64,000 bases of DNA from Actinokineospora inagensis DSM 44258. GTDB lineage: Bacteria; Actinomycetota; Actinomycetes; Mycobacteriales; Pseudonocardiaceae. The DNA lies in the NCBI RefSeq assembly GCF_000482865.1, contig NZ_AXWW01000046.1, forward strand, positions 1 through 64,000, written 5' to 3'. The notes beneath the pieces are model-generated. The model was given only the letters and a program-made list of their open reading frames with translations, was not told the DNA's origin and did not search any database. The position numbers and the translations under genes were made by a program. Positions 27,485 to 39,593 of the stretch are shown piece after piece (within the stretch, counting starts at the first letter, position 1; every line of letters begins with the position of its first letter).

Positions 27485-27988
27485 ATGTCCCGTCTGCTTT
27501 CCCGCCTGCTGCCCACCTCCGTCGCCCTCGTCGCCGCCGCGGCACTCGCCACGCCCGCGCACGCCGCGCTGACCCCGACCTTGACCGCCTCGTTCAGCGT
27601 GGGCGCGTCCGCGATCAACGCGACCCGCAACCTGGTGCTGGTCGCGCACAACTCCGACGCGCCGACCATTTTCAGCTACGGGTTCACCGCGACCATCCCG
27701 GCCGGACTCACCCCCGCGGGCGCGCCGAGCACCGATTGCGGCGGTACGACCGTGTCCACCACCCCGCTGGGCCGGAGCGCGTTCGGTCCCGCGCCGAACA
27801 ACGTCTACGTCGAGGGATCGATGTACCTCGGCCTCAACACGTGCACGATCACCGTCCCGGTCACCGCGACCACCGAGGGCACCTCCTCGTTGTGCCCGGC
27901 GGGCATCGCGGACCTGAGCGGCCTGACCAACTTCGCGTCCTGCGTGTCGATCTACTTCGAGGCGCCGCACCCGTCCCGCGCGGGCTGA
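27485..27988 (+). CDS. Small secreted protein, paralogue 1 of 3
   Basis: This 167-aa product has a Sec signal peptide (MSRLLSRLLPTSVALVAAAA, cut after AHA) and a mature part of about 138 aa rich in Thr, Ser, Ala and Val. That predicts a beta-sandwich. The family signature is shared with the next two loci: SVGASAIN near the mature N-terminus, then IPVT-like strands and CxSIYFEAPHPSR at the C-terminus. Four cysteines suggest two disulfides. I do not recognise a named family. A hairpin with CACCCCGG lies just before the ribosome binding site. CGGGTGGGTGAA at 27354-27365 recurs before each family member. Confidence 0.8.
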   Translation: MSRLLSRLLPTSVALVAAAALATPAHAALTPTLTASFSVGASAINATRNLVLVAHNSDAPTIFSYGFTATIPAGLTPAGAPSTDCGGTTVSTTPLGRSAFGPAPNNVYVEGSMYLGLNTCTITVPVTATTEGTSSLCPAGIADLSGLTNFASCVSIYFEAPHPSRAG

Positions 27989-28038
27989 ACCACCGCCCGG
28001 GTGGGTGAAAACCACCACCTGTCCGATGGGGATGTCCG

Positions 28039-28062
28039 GTGTGGATGGTCCACATCGGGTAC
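28039..28062 (+). promoter_or_regulatory. Stress-type promoter of secreted-protein paralogue 2
   Basis: GTGT, 14 nt and GGGTAC match GNNT-N14-16-GGGTAC. The -10 lies 53 bp before the chosen start codon. The equivalent spot before the pseudogene copy has the same elements. Confidence 0.45.
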
Positions 28063-28114
28063 CAGGTTGAGGAGCACCGGTCTGGTGCGCAGGTGATCGT
28101 GAAAGGTGACCCCG

Positions 28115-28642
28115 ATGCGAAGTTCGTATTCCCGCCTGGTGCCCGCCGCCGTCGCGGCCGCCGCGGTCGTGGTGGCAGGCACGGCGATCCCCGCGCAGGC
28201 CACGGTGGGGTCAACGCTGACCGCCGCGTACAGCGTGGGCGCCTCGGCGATCAACACGGCGCGGAACCTGGTGTTCACCATCTCCAACCAGCCGATCGTG
28301 CCGCAGAACTTCAGCTTCCAGTTCCAGGTGACCCTGCCGCTGACCTTCACCGTGTCCGGGACGCCGACAACCACGTGCAGCGGCGGCACCATCACCGACT
28401 CGCCGCCGTTCCGCAGCGCGACCTCGGAACGGACCATGCTGCCCGCGGTGATGAAGTACGTCACCGGTTCGCTCAACATGTCCACCGCCTCCTGCACGGC
28501 CACGATCCCGGTCACCACCACCACCGAGGGCACCTACAACACGTGCGCCGCGAACATCACCGGCACATCCGGTATCGGGACCAACCTGAGCACCTGCGCG
28601 TCGATCTACTTCGAGGCGCCGCACCCGTCGCGCGTTCGGTGA
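28115..28642 (+). CDS. Small secreted protein, paralogue 2 of 3
   Basis: This 175-aa secreted protein has a signal peptide (MRSSYSRLVPAAVAAAAVVV, cut near AQA). The mature part matches paralogue 1 at AYSVGASAINTARNLVFTIS, PVTTTTEGTYNTC and CASIYFEAPHPSRVR. Four or more cysteines suggest disulfides. The start at 28115 is taken, an in-frame ATG behind GAAAGGTGACCCCG; 28106 is possible. The tandem position, conserved upstream CGGGTGGGTGAA (27998-28009) and stress-type promoter suggest a recently duplicated set of envelope proteins. Function is unknown; a repeated beta-sandwich could serve adhesion or a surface layer. Confidence 0.8.
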   Translation: MRSSYSRLVPAAVAAAAVVVAGTAIPAQATVGSTLTAAYSVGASAINTARNLVFTISNQPIVPQNFSFQFQVTLPLTFTVSGTPTTTCSGGTITDSPPFRSATSERTMLPAVMKYVTGSLNMSTASCTATIPVTTTTEGTYNTCAANITGTSGIGTNLSTCASIYFEAPHPSRVR

Positions 28643-28680
28643 GCCGCCGGTCGGGTGGGTGAAATGCCGCGGTCCGACCG

Positions 28681-28705
28681 GTGTGGACACCCACGCACCG
28701 GGTAC
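28681..28705 (+). promoter_or_regulatory. Stress-type promoter of the decayed paralogue 3
   Basis: GTGT, 15 nt and GGGTAC (28700-28705) match the general-stress consensus. It is the counterpart of the promoter before paralogue 2, retained although the gene behind it is broken. Confidence 0.4.
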
Positions 28706-28757
28706 CGGGGAAGGTGACGAGCGCCGTCCCCAGTGCTCGGTGCGAAAGGTGACGTCG

Positions 28758-29099
28758 ATGCGATGTCCGTTCCGTCGCTTGGTGCCCGCCGCCGTCGCTC
28801 TACGCGGCGTACGCGGTGGAGGCCTCGGCAATCAACACGCCGCCGATGCTGCTGTTGTCGGTCGGTAACTCGACCATCCCCACCTCGTTCAGCTTCACCT
28901 TCACGGTGACCCTCCCGGTCGGCTTCACCGTGTCCGGGACGCCGACCAGCACCTGCGTGGGCGCCGGGGTCTCCGACTTGCCGCCCACGGTCCGGAACCC
29001 GTTGCCGCGCGTGGTCAAGTACGTCAGCGGCAGCATGACCCCGGCCTTGCCCTACCGCGCCGTGTCGATCCCGGTCACCACCCGTCGCGCGTTCGGTAG
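28758..29099 (+). pseudogene. Small secreted protein, paralogue 3, broken by two deletions
   Basis: The reading begins MRCPFRRLVPAAVA like paralogue 2. The hydrophobic core of the signal peptide is then deleted, and the frame shifts before (L)YAAYAVEASAIN resumes. The body (TFTVTLPVGFTVSGTPTSTC, then VVKYVSGSM) matches paralogue 2. Near the end a second deletion joins IPVTT directly to the terminal RRAFG region, removing the TEGT and CASIYFEAP parts. The short shared sequence CACC at the join suggests microhomology deletion. The stop is TAG at 29097-29099. An internal frame from 28816 is open but lacks a signal peptide. Confidence 0.8.
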
Positions 29100-29100
29100 G

Positions 29101-29268
29101 TCAGGCCCGGCGGGTGTGTTCGGCGTCGTAGGCGAGGTCGGCGTAGTCGGGGGCGGGGTCGGTCTCCTTGAGGATGACCATGTCCTCGGGGCGAACCCGG
29201 GCGGGCAGCTCGCCAAAACGCACATGCCGCAGGAACGAGAACTCCGCATCGGTGAACTGCTCTGCCAT
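29101..29268 (-). CDS. Conserved small hypothetical protein (55 aa)
   Basis: The frame from ATG 29268 encodes MAEQFTDAEFSFLRHVRFGE, then LPARVRPEDMVILKETDP and an acidic end (DYADLAYDAEHTRRA). The compact, charged sequence and good codon use suggest a real small protein, with no family I can name. It converges on the decayed secreted-protein gene, the two stops being one base apart. A longer frame reaching 29523 is less likely, because its extra residues have no protein-like pattern. Confidence 0.6.
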   Translation of the reverse strand: MAEQFTDAEFSFLRHVRFGELPARVRPEDMVILKETDPAPDYADLAYDAEHTRRA

Positions 29269-29521
29269 GCCGCGATTGTGCACTCCGCAGCCACCGGCTG
29301 GACAGGGTTCGCTCGACCGGGTGGGCCGCGCGCCCATTCGGCCGCCGCATCTGCTCATGAGCACGCATGTGCACTCGGCGCTGCGTGCGCACGATTGGGA
29401 GAAGGGTGATTCGGCGGGGCTGTTCGGCTGGAACGTGCGCTGTACGGGAGCACTCCGGGTGGCCGCGGGGCCATGATCCAGGTGGCCCACATCGTTGGGC
29501 CGGAATCGGAGGAAACCTCGC

Positions 29522-30172
29522 ATGCGCAGTGTTGCCCGCCGGATGATCCCCGCCGCGCTCGCCCTGGTGAGCGCCGCCGCGGTCGGGCTGGCCCAGCCCG
29601 CCGCCGCGGCCGTCCCCTACCACTTCGAAGCCCACGCGTCCGGGCTCACCGCCACCACCCCGCTCGGGTCGACCAACCTCGTCCCGGCCGACGTGTCCAG
29701 TTCGACCCCCGCCTCCAGCGGGCAGACCTTGTCGCCCCCGGCGGTGCCGCTCGTCGGTACCGTGGGCACGGTCAGCGTCAGCGCCGCGGGCACCGAGGAC
29801 GCGGCGGGCCTGCGCACCTCGACCGCCAACGTGTCGGTGAGCAACGTCAGCCTGCTCACCATCCCGCTGCTCGGCACCGTGGTGACCGCCGACTCGATCG
29901 GCTCCACCGCCACCACGACCACCGACGCCGTGGGCAACCGCTCGTCGAGCGGTTCGGCCACCTTCACCAACCTGCGGGTACTCGGCAACCTGATCCCGAA
30001 CCCGGTGCCCGACCAGACGATCTCGATCGGCGTGCTGGGCACCGTCCGGCTCAACCACGTGGTGAACGCCGGGTCCAGCGTCTCGGTCACGCCGGTCTCG
30101 ATCAACCTGACCATCCCGGTGGTCGGCGCCATCAGCGCCAACGTGGCGGGGACGAACACCGCGCTGACCTGA
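29522..30172 (+). CDS. Secreted protein, choice-of-anchor P-like
   Basis: This 216-aa product has a signal peptide (MRSVARRMIPAALALVSAAA, cut near AAA). The mature part of about 185 aa is made of alternating Val/Thr/Ser strands: ASGLTATTPLGSTNLVPADV, then TANVSVSNVSLLTIPLLGTV and ATFTNLRVLGNLIPN. This resembles the choice-of-anchor P family of actinobacterial exported proteins. It has no cysteine and no sortase motif. ATG 29522 has GGAGGAA upstream. It is the fourth secreted-protein gene in this stretch but is not a close paralogue of the other three. Confidence 0.72.
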   Translation: MRSVARRMIPAALALVSAAAVGLAQPAAAAVPYHFEAHASGLTATTPLGSTNLVPADVSSSTPASSGQTLSPPAVPLVGTVGTVSVSAAGTEDAAGLRTSTANVSVSNVSLLTIPLLGTVVTADSIGSTATTTTDAVGNRSSSGSATFTNLRVLGNLIPNPVPDQTISIGVLGTVRLNHVVNAGSSVSVTPVSINLTIPVVGAISANVAGTNTALT

Positions 30173-30238
30173 TCGGCGCTGCCGGGCACCGTGCCGACCT
30201 GCTGACGGCATCGGCGTCCACGGGCGTCCAAACAAAGC

Positions 30239-30274
30239 ACGGCCCCCGCGAGCGCCATTGCTCGCGGGGGCCGT
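30239..30274. terminator. Strong bidirectional terminator between the secreted-protein gene and gltD
   Basis: ACGGCCCCCGCGAGC (30239-30253), a 6-nt loop and GCTCGCGGGGGCCGT (30260-30274) form a perfect 15-bp stem. AACAAAG on the left gives a T-rich run when read leftward, towards the end of the gltBD transcript. Confidence 0.85.
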
Positions 30275-30290
30275 TGTCCGGGGGAACCGG

Positions 30291-36252
<5,962 letters not shown>

Positions 36253-36412
36253 AGCTAGCGGCCCTCCCAGTGCTCTGGAGGCGCGCACGCGGGCACGTGG
36301 ATCCAGCGGCTGGGGGTGGGCACGGGTGCACTCCGACCAGCCGCGGCGGCCCGGTGCCGCGCGTCGAAACGGTGCGGCGGATACGGCTTCGCCCAGGCTC
36401 AGGCGGTGGAAC

Positions 36413-36455
36413 GCACCTCGTCGTGCGGAGAGTGGCAGCGCACCTCGTCGTGCGG
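36413..36455. promoter_or_regulatory. Duplicated dyad in the gltB upstream region
   Basis: GCACCTCGTCGTGCGG occurs exactly twice (36413-36428 and 36440-36455), 27 bp apart, and each copy has the dyad GCAC-N6-GTGC. Two identical dyads spaced by about 2.5 helical turns suggest a cooperative regulator of glutamate synthase. The pattern does not match the GlnR box (GTnAC/GAAAC). Confidence 0.5.
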
Positions 36456-36591
36456 CCGGAGTACGTGGGCCGCGGTCCGTTCTCCGGTGCGGAGTCGGTC
36501 CTCACCCACGCGTGTTGCTTCCCCGGGGTCATCCGGGGTTCTCATGACAATAGTGTGAACTCGGCGTATCCGGGATAGGCCAAGCGGTCCC

Positions 36592-36607
36592 CGTGGTGAA
36601 CACCACG
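36592..36607. promoter_or_regulatory. Perfect palindrome upstream of fxsA
   Basis: CGTGGTGAACACCACG is a 16-bp perfect inverted repeat. It sits 5-6 bp upstream of TTGACC, a possible -35 element reading towards fxsA, where a bound protein could repress or activate. Confidence 0.4.
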
Positions 36608-36734
36608 TGGTCTTGACCGGCCCGTTACCCGGACACGCCGCGCTGACCTGCGGGTTTGCCGGTTGGGAGCTTTCCCGGCCGCTCGTGCGTTAGAAGGACA
36701 TCCACTGAATTGACCGCCGTACGAGGAGCCCGAA

Positions 36735-37181
36735 GTGCCCGTCCTGCTGATCATCCTGCTGGCCATCGCCGCCGAGATCACGGTGATGGTCTCCATCGGT
36801 AGCCTCATCGGCGTCCTGCCGACCATCGCCCTGCTCGTCCTGGCCACCGTCCTCGGCGGCTACCTGCTGCGCCGCGAGGGCCTGCGCACCCTGGCCGCGC
36901 TGCGCGAGGCCGTGTTCCTGCGCCGGACCCCCGAACGCGAGGTCGTCGACGGCATGCTCATCGCCGCCGCGGGTGTCCTGGTCGCCCTCCCCGGCTTCAT
37001 CAGCGACGTGGTGGCCCTCTTCCTGCTGTTCCCACCCACCCGCGCCCTGGTCCGCCGCCGCGTCATCCGCCGCGCCGAGTCCCGCGGTCCGATCGTCGTC
37101 GTCGGCTCGGTGGTCCCGGACCGCCCCGTCGACCTCCCCGGTCCGCGCGTGGTCGAGGGCGGCGTCGAGCCCGGTCGCTAA
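36735..37181 (+). CDS. fxsA: FxsA family membrane protein
   Basis: This 148-aa protein has the FxsA domain: an N-terminal membrane helix (LLIILLAIAAEITVMVSIGS), then GVLPTIALLVLATVLGGYLLRREGLRTL and ADGM-like VVDGMLIAAAGVLVALPGFI with the second membrane pair. FxsA (SuzF) is named from phage-exclusion suppression in E. coli; its actual job is unknown. The GTG at 36735 has GAGGAG about 11 nt upstream. The C-terminal 40 residues are basic then acidic and probably cytoplasmic. Confidence 0.88.
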   Translation: MPVLLIILLAIAAEITVMVSIGSLIGVLPTIALLVLATVLGGYLLRREGLRTLAALREAVFLRRTPEREVVDGMLIAAAGVLVALPGFISDVVALFLLFPPTRALVRRRVIRRAESRGPIVVVGSVVPDRPVDLPGPRVVEGGVEPGR

Positions 37182-37260
37182 CCCCCCGGTATGCACCTGA
37201 TGAGGTGAAGGACTTGCCAGTGTGGCCGACTTCCGGCCGGCAACGACCAGGATCACCCCC

Positions 37261-37818
37261 ATGCGCAAGCTACTGACCGTGGCCGCAACGCTCCTCACCG
37301 CCGCCGCGGTCGCCACCCCAGCATCCGCGACCCCCCTCCACCACCACGGCGCCTTCGGCTCCTTCACCACCTGGCACGACGGCGCCACAGCCATCACCTA
37401 CGACCAGGAGAAGGTGCCGGTAGGAGCGAAGGTCGCGGTGATCCCCTTCGCCTTCGGCAACCGGACCACCATCACCCTGTGGGTCTACGGCCTCCTCCCC
37501 AACCGCCACTACGGCGCCCACGTCCACATCAAGCCCTGCGGCCCCACCCCCGCCGACGCGGGCAGCCACTTCCAAAACGTCCCCGACCCCGTCCAACCCT
37601 CGGTCGACCCGGCCTACGCGAACCCGCAGAACGAGGTCTGGCTCGACTTCGGCACCGACGACCACGGCGCCGCCATCGCCGTCGCCACCGTCAACTGGCG
37701 CTTCGCAGGCCGCCAAGCCAACGCCGTCGTCATCCACAACGAGCACACCCACACCGAACCCGGCCAAGCCGGCACCGCGGGCCCCCGCCTAGCCTGCGTC
37801 AACTCAACCTTCCCCTAA
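37261..37818 (+). CDS. Secreted Cu/Zn superoxide-dismutase-like protein
   Basis: This 185-aa exported protein has a signal peptide (MRKLLTVAATLLTAAAVATP, cut near ASA). The fold signature of SodC is present: copper-ligand HVH in YGAHVHIKPCGPT, a further His in GSHFQN, VVIHNEHTHTEP with another His, and a C-terminal RLACVNSTF with the second disulfide cysteine. The zinc-loop histidines usual in SodC are not evident between SHFQN and DDHGAA. It may therefore be a copper-only enzyme or a non-enzymatic relative. The mature protein also begins LHHHG. ATG 37261 is preferred to an upstream TTG that would bury the signal peptide. Confidence 0.75.
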   Translation: MRKLLTVAATLLTAAAVATPASATPLHHHGAFGSFTTWHDGATAITYDQEKVPVGAKVAVIPFAFGNRTTITLWVYGLLPNRHYGAHVHIKPCGPTPADAGSHFQNVPDPVQPSVDPAYANPQNEVWLDFGTDDHGAAIAVATVNWRFAGRQANAVVIHNEHTHTEPGQAGTAGPRLACVNSTFP

Positions 37819-37839
37819 CCCCCCACCAAGACGCGCACC

Positions 37840-38034
37840 TGCCACCCCGGCCCACGCGCCTCAACCCCCCGGCCCCCATCGACGAAGCGTCACCCCCGCA
37901 CCGCGCCCCGCGAAACCCCAGCCCCCATCGATGAAGCACCACTCCCGCACCGCGCGCCTCGAAACCCGCCAACCAGGCGAAGAAGCATCACAACCAACTC
38001 GCCCCGCGCGCCTCGGGACCCGCCGACACCAACC
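37840..38034. repeat. Satellite units left of hairpin copy B
   Basis: Three diverged units of 55-60 bp carry CCCCCATCGA(C/T)GAAGC and GCACCGCGCGCCTCG. They are the reverse complement of the units right of copies A and D. The block leads directly into hairpin copy B. Confidence 0.7.
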
Positions 38035-38185
38035 GCCCGTTGGGGTGGACTTGTTTTGTGTGGGGGGACGGTGACCGCAAAGCTGACTGGCGGGTAAGGC
38101 CACGTCTTTCCAGTGGCCCCGCCTTTTAGCCTTACCGTGCGGTTGCCGTAGGGGCCCCACACAAAACAAGTTCACCCCAACGGGC
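38035..38185. repeat. Long hairpin element, copy B (opposite orientation to A, covariant arms)
   Basis: Arms of 31 nt (38035-38065 and 38155-38185) pair throughout, one pair being G-U. Compared with the other copies, three outer-stem positions differ with matching changes on the opposite arm. The second stem reads ACGG-CA-ACCGCA with TGCGGT-CA-CCGT instead of AGCGG-CA-GCCT with AGGC-CA-CCGCT. The apex with GGTAAGGCTAAAAGGCGGGG on the complement is the same. It lies between the convergent SOD-like and Nudix genes. Confidence 0.85.
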
Positions 38186-38310
38186 GCAGCCCGCAAAATC
38201 TGGCGCCCGAGGCCGGCGTCGCCGGAGGCGACCAGGCCGAACCCCGAGGCGCAGCCGAGGCCCAGAGACCCCTCACCCGCCCCCACACCAAGATCAACCG
38301 AGGGTATGCG
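38186..38310. repeat. Satellite block right of hairpin copy B, truncated
   Basis: It contains the GC-rich block (TCTGGCGCCCGAGGCCGGCG, then GGCCGAACCCCGAGGCGCAG) and the first part of a satellite unit ending ACCAAGATCAACCGAGG. The remainder of that unit (CAGAGCCTAGACCGACCCAC) appears only at about 38732, after 420 bp of gene debris. Confidence 0.65.
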
Positions 38311-38330
38311 TGGCGAGGCCGCAGCCAGCC

Positions 38331-38622
38331 GATTTCCCGCCGTGAGAGGGTTTCGCACGCCACCCGGGTAGTCCTTGGGTGAGTCCGACTCGGCCTGGGC
38401 GACCATGTGCCGCAGTGCGGCCAACCGCACATCAGGCAGCGCACTGCGCAGCGCCTGCGCGACCTCGGTTGGCAGTCCGACCGAGGTGCGTGGCCCACGC
38501 ACGCTGGTGGCGATGACCAGCTTCCCGTCCAGTTGGCTGTCCAGCCGCGGGGTCTGTCGAAATGGTCCGGACTCCACTTGGTCGAAGACGTAGCGGTACA
38601 GCTCGTCGGAGTCGATGAGGCC
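38331..38622 (-). pseudogene. Truncated gene fragment, minus strand
   Basis: Read leftward, the sequence encodes YGLIDSDELYRYVFDQVESG, then FRQTPRLDSQLDGKLVIATS, LPTEVAQALRSALPDVRLAA and HMVAQAESDSPKDYPGG. This looks like real protein with normal actinobacterial codons. It has no start: the open frame ends abruptly at about 38622, where it abuts a fragment on the other strand. Its 3' end runs into the satellite repeat. No family is recognised. It is probably the remains of a gene brought in or cut by recombination. Confidence 0.5.
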
Positions 38623-38624
38623 GT

Positions 38625-38729
38625 ATCAAGTCCGGTAAACGCACCATAGAGATCACCGGCTCGAACACCGCTCAACACCAACAGATCATCGACGCCTTCA
38701 TCGTGGCGGAGCAGAACCGCGACAACTAG
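38625..38729 (+). pseudogene. C-terminal gene fragment, plus strand
   Basis: The frame reads IKSGKRTIEITGSNTAQHQQ, then IIDAFIVAEQNRDN and stop, a plausible C-terminus of a small protein. An in-frame TGA at 38616 and the lack of any start show it is only a tail. The -IEITGSNTAQ- wording is reminiscent of short effector-associated domains, but I cannot assign it. It adjoins the reversed fragment to its left. Confidence 0.45.
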
Positions 38730-38731
38730 GG

Positions 38732-38756
38732 ACAGAGCCTAGACCGACCCACCGAC
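38732..38756. repeat. Second half of the split satellite unit
   Basis: AGAGCCTAGACCGACCCACC (reverse complement of the TAGGCT core) continues the satellite unit that breaks off at about 38310. It lies 18 bp from the end of the Nudix-NYN gene. Confidence 0.5.
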
Positions 38757-38773
38757 AGCCCAGCCCACGAGCC

Positions 38774-39583
38774 TCAATCCGGCATCAAGTCCTGCAACCA
38801 CCCCGGCCCCATGATCTCCGCCCCCACCGCCACACACCTGCGCCGGAGTTCCCGGTCAGCCGTCACCACGAAACACCCGGGGTTTTCCGCGGCCACTTCA
38901 ACAATCGTGTCATCCCCTTCGCCCGCGGCGGAGACGACCTCCACGATATCCGTCGACCGAGTGCGCCGTGCCTGACCCTCGACCACCAGGATGATGTCCG
39001 GATAAGCGATGTCGAACGGCCCGAGCCCGGGGAACTCCTCAGTAGCACCCAACCGGTCACGCAGCCGCACGGCGGCGCCCGCCCGGTCGCGCCACCAGCC
39101 GTCCGGGCGGGAGCCCATGACGTTGGCGCAGTCGACGACCAAGACCACCGGTTCGAGGCAGTCGCGCAGTCGGGTCCAGTTGGCGGCGAACGGGGCGAAC
39201 AGGTCCAGGTCGGTCACCGCACCCACCGGTACCCAAGCGGTGTCGATGGTCTCGGCGGACGCGGGTTCCACCGGGAACCGCGAGTCGGCCCAGGCGATCA
39301 CCGTCGAGTATGTCCAGCCGTCGTGGTCTTCGACGGTCACGCCGATGGGGTCGACCAGGTCGGGGTCGAGGGTGCTCTCCTCACTCGCCTCGCGCAGCGC
39401 GGCTGTGATCGTGTCCTCGTGGCTGTCCCGCGCGCCGCCGAGCATGCCCCAGGTGCCGTCGGCGCGTTGTTGCAGGAGGACGTGGTCCTCGGCGACCGGC
39501 AACAGGCCCGCCGCGCCGTGTTCGCCCCAGTGTTCGTGGCCCAATCCGCAGACGACCATCCGGTCGCCGTCACCCCTGGTCAC
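38774..39583 (-). CDS. Nudix hydrolase fused to a NYN/PIN-like nuclease domain
   Basis: This 269-aa protein has two halves. Residues about 10-145 are a Nudix domain with a box GGARDSHEDTITAALREASEES: the G, the E, and the RE-x-x-EE catalytic residues are kept, while the glycine after EE is replaced. Residues about 146-269 form a NYN/PIN-like domain (VVLVVDCANVMGSRPDGWWRDR, PDIILVVEG, then FVVTADRELRRRC) with the aspartates typical of metal-dependent RNases. The combination suggests a nucleotide or RNA-processing enzyme, for instance RNA 5'-end or NAD-derivative housekeeping, but no substrate can be read. The GTG at 39583 lies 10 bp after the upstream helicase gene with GAGAGG nearby. Confidence 0.8.
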   Translation of the reverse strand: MTRGDGDRMVVCGLGHEHWGEHGAAGLLPVAEDHVLLQQRADGTWGMLGGARDSHEDTITAALREASEESTLDPDLVDPIGVTVEDHDGWTYSTVIAWADSRFPVEPASAETIDTAWVPVGAVTDLDLFAPFAANWTRLRDCLEPVVLVVDCANVMGSRPDGWWRDRAGAAVRLRDRLGATEEFPGLGPFDIAYPDIILVVEGQARRTRSTDIVEVVSAAGEGDDTIVEVAAENPGCFVVTADRELRRRCVAVGAEIMGPGWLQDLMPD

Positions 39584-39593
39584 TTCAGTCCTC

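Larger units (their letters stand above)
36253..36734. other. Divergent intergenic region gltB / fxsA
   Basis: These 482 bp hold no credible gene. They contain the duplicated GCACCTCGTCGTGC motif (36413-36455) and a 16-bp palindrome (36592-36607). A TTGACC hexamer at about 36613 reads towards fxsA. The leader of gltB may be long. Confidence 0.45.

Noticed and set aside
36413-36455. GlnR binding sites before gltB
   Set aside because: The repeated dyad GCAC-N6-GTGC does not fit the GTnAC/GAAAC pattern of GlnR boxes.
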